From Rhodospirillales bacterium (GTDB lineage: Bacteria > Pseudomonadota > Alphaproteobacteria > Reyranellales > Reyranellaceae), in contig WHTW01000001.1 of the NCBI GenBank assembly GCA_009377525.1, positions 74,726 through 138,725 of the forward strand: a stretch of 64,000 nucleotides of DNA. The letters run 5' to 3'. Positions 53,750 through 61,957 of the stretch are shown here, piece by piece. Numbering within the stretch: position 1 is the first letter of the stretch; every line of letters begins with the position of its first letter. The position numbers were made by a program, and so were the translations under genes. Below the pieces are notes generated by a model. It was not told the origin of the DNA, did no database searches, and saw only the letters and a program-made list of their open reading frames with translations.

Positions 53750-54727
53750 ATGGGAGTGCGGCTTGATCGGGTAGTTCTCGTGACGCTCGTGCTGGTTGTC
53801 GCCGGCGCCATCTCGCAGGCGAGAGAGCCGAGCGACTTTGTGCAGGAGAAGCTCGTCAAAAGGGCTGACGAAGCATCGCGTTCCAAACTTGCCAAATACT
53901 ATCGCACGCACGCGAAGGTGCGACTAGGACGGGAACACCGCTTGGCCAATGGAGTGGCTTGGCGTCTGCTGACCGATGTCAGAACTGGTGCTGTCGCACC
54001 ACGCATTACCTGGATGGCAGACCGGGAAAGCATGCTCCTGGCCAACGCCTTGTTCGAAATCATACATGGCGAGGAGATCATCGACTACGATTGGCGCGAC
54101 CTCGAACGGCGACATACGGAACTCTATCGGTGGGAAGGCGGATATCCTCCATATGTCATCAAGCCCCCCTATACTGTTCAGGAGAAGGTTGCCGTGACCT
54201 ACGCGACGTCGCGGCTCGTGAGCTATGTCGACGTGACTCACGAGGTTCGGGAGATCTCGATGGGTATCGTTGTTGTCGAGAGGGTGCTGGACCTCGAGCA
54301 AGGCATCATCCACTCGATCTCGAGCTGTCCAGGCTCAGGCTGCGACTCGAGCAACTTTCGCTTTGGTGAGCTGCTCGATGTCTGTGACGACGAGGCTTAC
54401 AAACGTTTCATGACGCTCTGGTCGGACAAGGTCCGCCAAGCTATCGCCAAGGCACGGATACGCGGCGATGGACGGTCAGAGGAATGCGGAGAAAGCATGG
54501 AGCCGTTGGACAAGGAACGCAGGGGGCTGGCATTTTATCTGACCCTAGCGGGTGTCGCGGTTTTCAACAAGGATTGGTGGCCCAACATAGCCAAGTACTG
54601 CGCATTCTACGACGACCTCACGGTCAATCCCATCATCCTCACTTACCAGGAGCTGGAGCCGTTCATGAAGCCCGGACCCTGGCGCGACGACGTTCTCAGG
54701 CAAGGCCGGACAATGTCGCGTCGATGA
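53750..54727 (+). CDS. exported protein of unknown family, first of a tandem pair
   Basis: From ATG 53750 the 325-residue protein has a signal peptide (GVRLDRVVLVTLVLVVAGAI) and a long mature part sharing clear similarity with the next gene: YYRTHAKVRLGREHRLANGV, WRLLTDVRTGAVAPRITWMA, LVSYVDVTHEVREISMG, and a C-terminal CDDEAY and LEPFMKPGPWRDD. Several conserved cysteines could form disulfides. The stop overlaps the next start (ATGA). Function and family are not known to me. Confidence 0.8.
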   Translation: MGVRLDRVVLVTLVLVVAGAISQAREPSDFVQEKLVKRADEASRSKLAKYYRTHAKVRLGREHRLANGVAWRLLTDVRTGAVAPRITWMADRESMLLANALFEIIHGEEIIDYDWRDLERRHTELYRWEGGYPPYVIKPPYTVQEKVAVTYATSRLVSYVDVTHEVREISMGIVVVERVLDLEQGIIHSISSCPGSGCDSSNFRFGELLDVCDDEAYKRFMTLWSDKVRQAIAKARIRGDGRSEECGESMEPLDKERRGLAFYLTLAGVAVFNKDWWPNIAKYCAFYDDLTVNPIILTYQELEPFMKPGPWRDDVLRQGRTMSRR

Positions 54728-55740
54728 TGCAGATCGAGATAGGCATGGGTCTTCCAAAGATGAGGTGCAGGCGGCCTCGACTCGGGCTTTTGGCCACAGC
54801 ACTTGTCGCGCTCGTGTCGATCGCGGGCATCGCCTCCGTGACGCAGGCGAGGGGACTAAAAGAGTATGTAGAGGGATACCAAGACGTCGCGACCGCCGAC
54901 GATGCGCTGCTGACTGATCTCGCTACATACTATCGGCTGCATGCGAGGGTGAGGTTGGGACCCGAACGACGGTTGGCCAATGGAGTGACTTGGCGTTTGC
55001 TGACCGACATCAGGACCGGTGCCGCTGCGCCCCGCATAGTCTGGATGGCCGATCAAAAAGCCTTGCGCAAGGCCAATGCGCTGTTCGAAGCCGTACACGG
55101 AGAGGCGCTTGTCCAGTACGAGTTGCGTGACCTCCATCGTCGGCAGGTGGAACTCGACAGTTGGGAAGACGGCGGCGCCCCGTTCGGGATCGTCAGACCT
55201 CCTTACTTCAAGCCTGAGGCTGTCGCCTTGACCTACGCGACGCCGCGGCTCGTGAGCTACGTCGAGGTGCGCCGCGAGGTGCGGGTGATGTCCACGGGCG
55301 CGGACGTCTATGGGCGAGTGCTCGATCTCGAGAAAGGACGAATCAGGGAGATCGAAGGCTGCGCTCTCTACCACTACGACTATGGCTACAGCAATTTTCG
55401 CCTGGGTGCGTGGCTCGATGTCTGCCAGGACGAGGCTTACCAAAGTTTCATGGCGCTTTGGCAGGACAAGCTCCGCCGAGCTATCGAGATGGCGCGGCAG
55501 CGCGGAGACAAGCTGTCGGAGCAGTGCGGCGACCACATGGGACCGTTGAGGCCGAAGGGCAGGCGGATGGCACTCTACCTGACACCTACCGGCCTCGCGG
55601 TGTTCAACCTGGACTGGATACCCAACTCAACCGAGTACTGCGCATTCAAGAAAATTTCAGTGAACCCCATCGTCCTACCTTTCCGGGAGCTGGAGCCCTT
55701 CATGAAACCGGGGCCCTGGCGCGATGAGTTGCTGAAGTAA
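54724..55740 (+). CDS. exported protein of unknown family, second of a tandem pair
   Basis: ATG 54724 overlaps the previous stop, but ATG 54727 or a later one is possible. The 338-residue product has a basic segment and a signal-like helix (LGLLATALVALVSIAGIASV). It matches the preceding gene along its whole length, with YYRLHARVRLGPERRLANGV, WRLLTDIRTGAAAPRIVWMA, ELEPFMKPGPWRDELLK and the CQDEAYQSFMALW region, and keeps several of the same cysteines. The pair arose by tandem duplication and has diverged strongly at the N-terminus. Confidence 0.8.
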   Translation: MMQIEIGMGLPKMRCRRPRLGLLATALVALVSIAGIASVTQARGLKEYVEGYQDVATADDALLTDLATYYRLHARVRLGPERRLANGVTWRLLTDIRTGAAAPRIVWMADQKALRKANALFEAVHGEALVQYELRDLHRRQVELDSWEDGGAPFGIVRPPYFKPEAVALTYATPRLVSYVEVRREVRVMSTGADVYGRVLDLEKGRIREIEGCALYHYDYGYSNFRLGAWLDVCQDEAYQSFMALWQDKLRRAIEMARQRGDKLSEQCGDHMGPLRPKGRRMALYLTPTGLAVFNLDWIPNSTEYCAFKKISVNPIVLPFRELEPFMKPGPWRDELLK

Positions 55741-55762
55741 GCCTGGGAGCTGCGGTTCGCAC

Positions 55763-55802
55763 GAAGGTGGTGCCCATCGCCGGTACCGTCGCCGACCTGT
55801 TC
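55763..55802 (+). pseudogene. fragment of a globin gene
   Basis: About 14 codons read TKVVPIAGTVADLF, matching KVVPIAGTAADLFYD in the globin remnant at 53155-53552. Before it there is no similarity, and after it the palindrome at 55806 begins. It and the globin flank the tandem pair as distant direct repeats. Confidence 0.6.
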
Positions 55803-55805
55803 GAC

Positions 55806-55928
55806 CCGTCATCCCCGACCGGAGCCGAGCGCAGCGAGGCGCAGTGGAGGGACCTGTTTTGTTGTCGCATCGCCAAGAACAGGTCCCTCGACTACGCCGC
55901 CTTTCAGGCGGCTTCGCTCGGGATGACG
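55806..55928. repeat. palindromic intergenic element, type D
   Basis: GTCATCCC at the left pairs with GGGATGAC at the right; further in GAGGGACCTGTT pairs with AACAGGTCCCTC around a loop of about 18 bases, and smaller hairpins (GCCGCCTTTCAGGCGGC) are nested. It follows the globin fragment. Confidence 0.75.
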
Positions 55929-56003
55929 GAAAATGGCCATATGCGATCGCCCCTACCCGCTAGGATGAGAGGGGCATGAGAGTAACAGCGATCTCAGCGC
56001 AAG

Positions 56004-57368
56004 TTACTGAGCGGCGATCTTGCTCGCTGCCGGGGTGAAGGCCTGCTCCATCTCGCGGCGCAGCTTCACCGCGGTCAGGCTCTCGTCCATCGCCACGTCG
56101 GCATAGGTCAGCGACTGGCCGGCCTTGATGGGCTTCAGGAGTTTTACGTTGTGCGCCAGTCCCAGCGGCAGGCTGCCCAGCCCGGTCGACTTCTCGGCCG
56201 GGAACAGCTTGCCGTAGACCGTGTAGCCGCCCTCGCCGTCCAGCATTTCGCCGGCTTTCAGGTCGCGCTTGGCGGTGGCGATGACGTCGGCGTGGAAGCC
56301 GATCGGGCAGCCCGTCGGCTCCTTGCGCAGCCCGATCGAGGCGACCGACATGCCGACTTCCAGGCCGATCAGGTGCCAGCGCTTGTACATCACGGAGTAG
56401 CGGCCCGACGGATCGGTGCACAGCATGTACTCCTCGAAGCAGTTCTTCTGGTACTCGGTCGCCGCCTCGAACACGACCCACACGCCCTTGCGGATCTCGT
56501 AGGGAATGGCGCGGCCGTCGCGCTCCAGCGAGCTTGCGACCTCGACCTGGCCCTTGTGATGGAGCTGGCCGCCCTCGGAGGCCGGACGCATGACGAACGG
56601 CAGGTCCTCGACCGAGCAGGGCGGGAAGGCTAGCCCATCCGGCGCCGGCGTCAGGCCCGTGGCGTTGGCCACCGCCGTGCTCTCGATGGCGGGCTTGGAG
56701 CCGTCGAGGAAGGAGTTGAACATCTTGGGATTCAGCCCGCCGCGCTTGGCCTGCTCTTCGTTGAGGCCCCAGTACTTCCACACCGTCTCGGGCGTCGACT
56801 GTGCGTAGTGCGGCAGCCACTTGTGGCCGCGGCCCGCCGCCGTCACCTCGAAGCCCGAGGTGCGCGCCCAGTCGACCAGCTCGCAGATCAGCGCCGGCTG
56901 GTCGCCATAGGCGAGGCTGTAGATCACGCCGGCTTCGGCCGCGCGCTTGGCCAGCAAGGGTCCACAGAAGGCGTCGGCCTCGACCGTGACCATGACCACG
57001 CTCTTGCCGTTCCTGAAGGCTTCCAGGGCATGCTCGACCGCGGCGATGGGATCGCCGGTCGACTCGACCACGATGTCGATCTCGGGATGACTGACCAGCG
57101 CGCGCCAGTCGTCGGTGAGGTAGGTGTTGCCGTTGCGCCGTGCGTCGCCAAATGAGCCGGCCGATGTGACTTCAGGCTTCCAGCCCAGCCGCGCCAAGTT
57201 CTCTTTCGCCCGGGCCGGCGAGAGATCGGCGATGCCCAACAGGTGAATGCCGGGCGTGGTTGGGATCTGCGACAGGTACATGGCGCCGAACTTGCCGGCG
57301 CCTATGAGGCCGATGCGCAGCGGCTTGTTCTCGGCTGCGCGCGCCAGCAGCATGCGATGGAGACTCAT
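56004..57368 (-). CDS. NAD(P)-dependent oxidoreductase with C-terminal SAF-like domain
   Basis: The 454-residue protein begins with a Rossmann fold (RIGLIGAGKFGAMYLSQIPT at about 17-36), a homoserine-dehydrogenase-like middle with DIVVESTGDP and VVMVTVEADAFCGPLLA, and a C-terminal SAF-like part (DVIATAKRDLKAGEMLDGEG and LKPIKAGQSLTYADVA). Such enzymes are found in catabolic clusters. It is in an operon with a phytanoyl-CoA-type dioxygenase, 22 bases upstream, and the GntR regulator. The substrate is unknown. No signal peptide; cytoplasmic. Confidence 0.85.
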   Translation of the reverse strand: MSLHRMLLARAAENKPLRIGLIGAGKFGAMYLSQIPTTPGIHLLGIADLSPARAKENLARLGWKPEVTSAGSFGDARRNGNTYLTDDWRALVSHPEIDIVVESTGDPIAAVEHALEAFRNGKSVVMVTVEADAFCGPLLAKRAAEAGVIYSLAYGDQPALICELVDWARTSGFEVTAAGRGHKWLPHYAQSTPETVWKYWGLNEEQAKRGGLNPKMFNSFLDGSKPAIESTAVANATGLTPAPDGLAFPPCSVEDLPFVMRPASEGGQLHHKGQVEVASSLERDGRAIPYEIRKGVWVVFEAATEYQKNCFEEYMLCTDPSGRYSVMYKRWHLIGLEVGMSVASIGLRKEPTGCPIGFHADVIATAKRDLKAGEMLDGEGGYTVYGKLFPAEKSTGLGSLPLGLAHNVKLLKPIKAGQSLTYADVAMDESLTAVKLRREMEQAFTPAASKIAAQ

Positions 57369-57389
57369 ACCTTCCTCCCGAAACCCTGA

Positions 57390-58190
57390 TTATTCCGCGG
57401 CGGCCTTGCGTTGCGCGGCGCGCAGCACGGCGTCGTCCTCCCACGCATCGATCGGCGTGAAGTCGCGATGGGCGATATATTCCGGCCGCTTGAAGCGGCG
57501 GATGGCGTTGGTGACCGAATTGTAGGTCACATAGATGATCTGGCGGTCCCATGGCGACATGTTGGGCGGGCTGCCATGCACCAGCGTGCCGTGGAAGAAG
57601 ATCGCCGAGCCCGGCCCGCCCTTGGGCGCCACGATGCCACCCTGCTCGACCAGCTTGGCGATGGTGTCGTTGTCGATCACCCACAGCGGGTACGACGTCG
57701 TGGTGAGGTCGTGCTTGGCCGCGATCGCGCCCTTCTTGTGGCTGCGCGGGATGAACCACAGCGGCCCGTTGAACTCGTTCACGTCGTCCATGAACACCGC
57801 GAGGTTCATGGCGCGAGGCTCGGGCATGTCGTCGTCGGCCTTCCAGGTGCCGTAGTCCTGGTGCCACTGCCAGACGTCGCCGTCGAAGGCGGCCTTTCCG
57901 TTGATCTTGAACTGGTGGATGTAGGTCTTGTCCTTGAGGAGCTGCTCGGCAGGCTCGACGAAGCGCGGATGATGGATCAGCGCCTCGAACACCGGATGGT
58001 AGGTGTGCACGGCGAAGGCGGTGCGCACCACGTTGCCGGTCTTCTCGCGCACGTTCTCCTGGCGGCGCTGGGCGAAGACCTCGGGCACCGAGGCCTTGAG
58101 GATCGCCGTCTCCTCGGCCGAGAAGTAGTTGGGGAAGAACAGGTAGCCCTGCTCGTCGAAGCGCTTGATCTGCTCAGAGGTGAGCTTCAT
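57390..58190 (-). CDS. phytanoyl-CoA dioxygenase (PhyH) family protein
   Basis: The 266-residue protein has the iron-binding pair His110 and Asp112 in WHQDYG, the distal His205 in HGSPPN, and Arg216 in WDRQIIY, as expected for a 2-oxoglutarate-dependent hydroxylase of the PhyH group. Bacterial members oxidise small carboxylic or phosphonic acids. It lies between the regulator and the oxidoreductase in one minus-strand operon, so it likely acts on the substrate whose product the oxidoreductase uses. Confidence 0.88.
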   Translation of the reverse strand: MKLTSEQIKRFDEQGYLFFPNYFSAEETAILKASVPEVFAQRRQENVREKTGNVVRTAFAVHTYHPVFEALIHHPRFVEPAEQLLKDKTYIHQFKINGKAAFDGDVWQWHQDYGTWKADDDMPEPRAMNLAVFMDDVNEFNGPLWFIPRSHKKGAIAAKHDLTTTSYPLWVIDNDTIAKLVEQGGIVAPKGGPGSAIFFHGTLVHGSPPNMSPWDRQIIYVTYNSVTNAIRRFKRPEYIAHRDFTPIDAWEDDAVLRAAQRKAAAE

Positions 58191-58221
58191 GGCGTTCCTC
58201 CTGGCTGCGGTGGCACGGCGG

Positions 58222-58893
58222 TCAGGCCGCGCGGGAAATCACGGCTTTCAGGCGTCCGGTGAGAATGTCGGCCATCTGCTCGGCGTGGCCGCGGCACAGC
58301 TCCTCGGCCTCGCGCACGCAGCCGGCCTCGAGTGCACGCAAGATGCCCTCGTGCTCGTCCCACACGCTGACGCGCAGGTCGCTTTCGCTCAGCGCGGCGG
58401 CCATGACGCGGCGCAGATGCTGCCAGTGCGGCTGGGCGGTCTCGCCGATCAGCGGATTGCCCGAGGCCTCGTAGATGAAGAGATGGAAATCGATGTCGGC
58501 CTCGATGACGGACGGCACATAGCCGCTCGCCACGGCGCGCCGCCCGACCTCGAGGAGGCTGCGGCCGCGCTGCACCAGGTGCGGCGTGTAGTTGGCCGCG
58601 GCCAGCCTTGCCGCCGCGCCATCGAGGGCGCCGCGCACGACATAGAGGTTGCGCGCTTGCTGGACGTCGAGCGGCGCCACGCAGACGCCCTTGCGGCCGG
58701 CATCGATCAGGAAGCCCTCGCGCCGGAGCAGCATCATCGCCTGCAGCACCGGCTGGCGGCTGACACCGAACTGGTTGGCAAGCTCCTCCTGGGTGATGCG
58801 GGCGCCGGATTTCAGTTCACCGGAGCAGATGGCGTCTAAAACGGCGTCGTGGACGCGTTCGCTGAGATCGGGTTCGGGCAGGAATGGGCGCAT
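58222..58893 (-). CDS. GntR family transcriptional regulator (FCD type)
   Basis: The 223-residue protein has an N-terminal winged helix (LSERVHDAVLDAICSGELKS, ITQEELANQFGVSRQPVLQA) and a C-terminal FCD ligand-binding domain, with Asp and His residues in IEADIDFHLFIYEASGNPLI placed as in metal-binding FCD proteins. ATG 58893 lies directly after the palindrome at 58894-58909, which should be its operator; the GTG at 58911 is less likely. The regulator is the first gene of the operon it controls. Confidence 0.88.
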   Translation of the reverse strand: MRPFLPEPDLSERVHDAVLDAICSGELKSGARITQEELANQFGVSRQPVLQAMMLLRREGFLIDAGRKGVCVAPLDVQQARNLYVVRGALDGAAARLAAANYTPHLVQRGRSLLEVGRRAVASGYVPSVIEADIDFHLFIYEASGNPLIGETAQPHWQHLRRVMAAALSESDLRVSVWDEHEGILRALEAGCVREAEELCRGHAEQMADILTGRLKAVISRAA

Positions 58894-58909
58894 GTTCTGT
58901 ATACAGAAC
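58894..58909. promoter_or_regulatory. operator palindrome of the GntR regulator
   Basis: GTTCTGTATACAGAAC is a perfect 16-base palindrome with the TGTATACA core common in FCD-type GntR operators. It abuts the ATG at 58893, so the mRNA leader would be very short and regulator binding would block initiation. Confidence 0.75.
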
Positions 58910-58932
58910 ACAGAACCAGACGAGTCAACCGC

Positions 58933-59877
58933 TTAGCGAGACTTGAGCCCTTTTGACGCCATCACCGGTTTTGCCCGGTCCGGATAGTCGGTGATCAGGC
59001 CGTCGACGCCAAGGTCGATGAGCTGGGCCATGTCGGCCGGATTGTTCACGGTCCATGGGACAACTTTCAGGCCGAGTGCCTGGGCTTCCTTGACGTTGTC
59101 GGCCGTGACGTTGCGCCAGAACGGCGACCACACCGCGCAGCCCGCCGCCTTGGCGAGCCGCGGGACCGATCCACCGTGGGCCTTGAGGTCCAGCCCGGCC
59201 AACCACGGCGACGGCTGGGCGCTCGCCCGGCCGACCGTGTCGAAGTTGTTGCTCTCGATCGAGAGACACCCGGTGGCGATCTCGGGCGCCAGCCGGCGGA
59301 CGGCCAACAGGCCGCGCCAGTCGAACGACTGGATGGTGCTGCGCGCGCTGGCCTTGCCCTTGCGGATCGCCGCAACGGCGAGCTCGGCAAAGCGCTCGGG
59401 ATCGAGGGTGAGGTCGGGCTTGTTGGGATTGGTCTTGATCTCGATGTTGAAGCGCACGTCAGGCCCGGTCATGGCGAAGAACTCTTCGACCGCGGGAAAG
59501 CGCTCGCCGTCGACCGGCTTCTGCGCGGGATACTGCCGGGCGTACTTGCTCGCCGGATTGAGGCGGCCGATGTCGTAGCGCTTGAGGTCGGCAAGGGTGA
59601 GCGTGCGGATGACCGGCCCCGCGGTGGCGATCCATTGCCCATCGAGCCGCGTCAGGTCGGGATTGAGCAGGGGGTCGTGGCTGATCACCACGACCTCGTC
59701 CTTGGTGACGGCAAGGTCGGTCTCGAGCGTCGTGACACCAAGATCCAACGCGGTGCGGAAGCCGGCCAGCGTGTTCTCGGGTGCCAAGCCCCGCGCGCCG
59801 CGATGGCCCTGCAGGTCGAATGCGCCAGCGGGAAGGCTAAGCGCCCAGATTGCGCAGGCGAGCGATGCGATCGGCAA
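58933..59877 (-). CDS. glycerophosphodiester phosphodiesterase
   Basis: The start is uncertain: no ATG lies in the N-terminal region and TTG 59877 gives 314 residues with a hydrophobic leader (LPIASLACAIWALSLPAGA) that could be a signal peptide. The catalytic motifs are GHRGARGLAPENT, ETDL and SHDPLLN, with EIKTNPNKP for metal binding. The enzyme splits glycerophosphodiesters to glycerol-3-phosphate and an alcohol, probably in the periplasm. The first 41 bases overlap the end of the htpX-like gene. The GntR gene ends upstream on the same strand. Confidence 0.85.
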   Translation of the reverse strand: MPIASLACAIWALSLPAGAFDLQGHRGARGLAPENTLAGFRTALDLGVTTLETDLAVTKDEVVVISHDPLLNPDLTRLDGQWIATAGPVIRTLTLADLKRYDIGRLNPASKYARQYPAQKPVDGERFPAVEEFFAMTGPDVRFNIEIKTNPNKPDLTLDPERFAELAVAAIRKGKASARSTIQSFDWRGLLAVRRLAPEIATGCLSIESNNFDTVGRASAQPSPWLAGLDLKAHGGSVPRLAKAAGCAVWSPFWRNVTADNVKEAQALGLKVVPWTVNNPADMAQLIDLGVDGLITDYPDRAKPVMASKGLKSR

Positions 59878-60790
59878 TGTCGGGATGCGTGGCCAGCAGC
59901 GCCGAGCTTTTGCTGGTGAAGGTCTGCACCGGGTTGACGATGAAGAGATGCTGCGTGGCACGACTCACTCCGGGAAAGGGCTCGGCCTTCTCGGCGAGCT
60001 TGCCCAGCGCCGAGATCAGTCCATTGGGATTGCGCGTGAACCGCACCGACGTGGCGTCGGCAAGATACTCGCGCTGCCGCGAAACCGCCATCTGCACGAA
60101 CTTGGCGGCGATCGGCGCCAGGATGGCGACGACGATCAGCAGGATGATCAGGATGGCAGCCCCGCCGCCCTTCTTGTCGCTGCTCGAGCTGCGGTTGCCG
60201 CGGCCCCAGGCCAGGCTGCGCAGCAGCATGTCGCAGACCAGCGCGATCAGGCCGACCGTGACGCCGACCACCACCATGTAGCGCGTGTCGAGGTTGGCGA
60301 GATGGGACATCTCGTGCGCCACCACGCCCTGCAGCTCGTCGCGGCTGAGCGTATTCAAGAGACCGCGCGTCACGGCGATAGTGCCGTTGCCCGGCTTGTT
60401 GCCTGTGGCGAAGGCATTCAGCGCATCGGTCTCCAGCACCATGACCTTGGGCATCGGCATGCCGGCTGCGATGGCCATCTCCTCGACCACGTTGTAGAGC
60501 TGCGGCGCGTCGGCCTTGTCGATCTGCTTGGCGTTGGCCATGGCGAGCACCATCTTGTCGCCGAAGGCGAGAGAGAGGGCGCTCCAGCCGACGCTGATCG
60601 CGGCCATCAGCCCGGCGGCCGCGACGCCCGCCTTGCTCAAAACCGGCACGGCGTCCGAGGCCTCGCTTTCCAGCAGCCAGCCGATCCCATAGCCGACCAG
60701 CGCGGCCAGCGCCGTCAGGACGACGAGCAGCACCAGCGTGTTGCGCCGGTTGACCTTCTGCGCACTGACGAAGTCGGTGGTGGCGCTCAT
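59837..60790 (-). CDS. M48 family metalloprotease (HtpX-like)
   Basis: The 317-residue membrane protease has a double hydrophobic N-terminus (18-40 and 55-76), the zinc motif HEMSH (159-163), further helices at about 180-200 and 215-230 and the late glutamate in QREYLADA. It degrades damaged membrane proteins. It follows lemA by four bases; this gene pair is widespread and the two probably work together. HtpX-like proteins have a known role in heat shock, but no promoter is read here. Confidence 0.92.
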   Translation of the reverse strand: MSATTDFVSAQKVNRRNTLVLLVVLTALAALVGYGIGWLLESEASDAVPVLSKAGVAAAGLMAAISVGWSALSLAFGDKMVLAMANAKQIDKADAPQLYNVVEEMAIAAGMPMPKVMVLETDALNAFATGNKPGNGTIAVTRGLLNTLSRDELQGVVAHEMSHLANLDTRYMVVVGVTVGLIALVCDMLLRSLAWGRGNRSSSSDKKGGGAAILIILLIVVAILAPIAAKFVQMAVSRQREYLADATSVRFTRNPNGLISALGKLAEKAEPFPGVSRATQHLFIVNPVQTFTSKSSALLATHPDIADRIARLRNLGA

Positions 60791-60794
60791 CGCG

Positions 60795-61346
60795 TCAGCG
60801 CAGCGCGACCTTGGGCACCTCGCGCTCGGTCTCGGGCATGTTGAACAGCTCGATGGTGCCGAAGCCCAGCGAGGCCGCGGCCAGCACCGCCGGGAAGCTC
60901 TGGCGGCGGTTGTTATAGGTGTTGACCGAGTCGTTGTAGAACTGACGCGCGAAGGCGATCTTGTTCTCGGTCGTGGTCAGCTCTTCTTGCAATTGCTTGA
61001 CGTTGTCGTTGGCCTTGAGCTGCGGATAGGATTCGACCAGGGCGAAGAGGCCGCGCGTGGCCTGGCTGAGAGCCGCCTCGGCGGCACCGGCCTGCACCGG
61101 TCCCGAAGCGGCGACGGCGTTGTTGCGTGCCTGGACGACCTTGGTGAGCGTCTCCTGCTCGTAGCCCATGGCGTCCTTCACGACCTGCACCAGGTTGGGG
61201 ATCAGGTCGTGCCGGCGCTTGAGCTGCACGTCGATCTGGCTCCACGCGGTCTGCGCCTGGTTTCGGCCGCTGATCAGCCCGTTGTAGACGGTGATCGCCC
61301 ATAGCGCGATCACCACGAGAACGCCGACGACAATCCAGAAACTCAT
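60795..61346 (-). CDS. LemA family protein
   Basis: The 183-residue protein has one N-terminal membrane helix (about 3-21) and the helical LemA domain with WSQIDVQLKRRHDLIPNLVQ and FVALVESYPQLKAN-like repeats (here LFALVESYPQLKANDNVKQL). LemA proteins are membrane-anchored helical bundles of unclear function, found beside HtpX. It is the promoter-proximal gene of the pair. GGAGG precedes the ATG. Confidence 0.9.
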   Translation of the reverse strand: MSFWIVVGVLVVIALWAITVYNGLISGRNQAQTAWSQIDVQLKRRHDLIPNLVQVVKDAMGYEQETLTKVVQARNNAVAASGPVQAGAAEAALSQATRGLFALVESYPQLKANDNVKQLQEELTTTENKIAFARQFYNDSVNTYNNRRQSFPAVLAAASLGFGTIELFNMPETEREVPKVALR

Positions 61347-61409
61347 GAGGGCCTCCTTGCCGCAATCTGCAGTTTAGTCATGATTGCGGCCCTATCGGGA
61401 GGACTAATC

Positions 61410-61877
61410 ATGGACGCGACAGCCCTACTGAAGGAATTCTGCTCGGCCGTCGAACGCCGCGACGGCAAGGCTTTCGCCAGCCTGTTCACCGAGGACGGCG
61501 TCTATCACGACGTGTTCTATGGCGATTTCAAGGGGCACCAGAAGATCGCCGAGATGATCGACGACTGGTTCCACCGTACCGCCCGCGACTTCCGCTGGGA
61601 CATGCACCGGCCGGTGAGCGATGGCCGGATGCTCTACGCCTACTACACGTTCAGCTACGTCTCGCTGCTGCCCGAGGCCAACGGCAAGCGCGTCGGCTTC
61701 GAGGGCGTGTCGATGATGAAGCTTGTAGACGGCAAGATCGCCGAGTACAGCGAGGTCGCCAATGTCGGTCCGGCCTTCGTCGAGCTGGGTTTTGCGCCCG
61801 AGCGCACCGCCAAGATCTTGGCCAAAGAGGCAACGCATCTCCGGAAACGGCTGGAATTTCAGCGGCATCTCGCCTGA
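61410..61877 (+). CDS. NTF2-like (SnoaL) family protein, 155 aa
   Basis: GGGAGGACTAATC precedes ATG 61410; an earlier frame start at 61380 is unlikely. The 155-residue product has the NTF2-like layout: helix (ALLKEFCSAVERRDGKAF), FTEDGVYHDVFYG, DWFHRTARDFRWDMHR, and strands ending in VGFEGVSMMKLVDGKIAEYS. These domains form a cone-like pocket and are isomerases or hydrolases of small ligands. It is intact here; a damaged copy lies at 63233-63438. Confidence 0.85.
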   Translation: MDATALLKEFCSAVERRDGKAFASLFTEDGVYHDVFYGDFKGHQKIAEMIDDWFHRTARDFRWDMHRPVSDGRMLYAYYTFSYVSLLPEANGKRVGFEGVSMMKLVDGKIAEYSEVANVGPAFVELGFAPERTAKILAKEATHLRKRLEFQRHLA

Positions 61878-61957
61878 ACGCATTCGTTTGGACGACTCGA
61901 AATCCATGCTGCATAGTCGCACGTGGTGGTATGTGTGGTTTCTCGGAGGAGGAGCCA

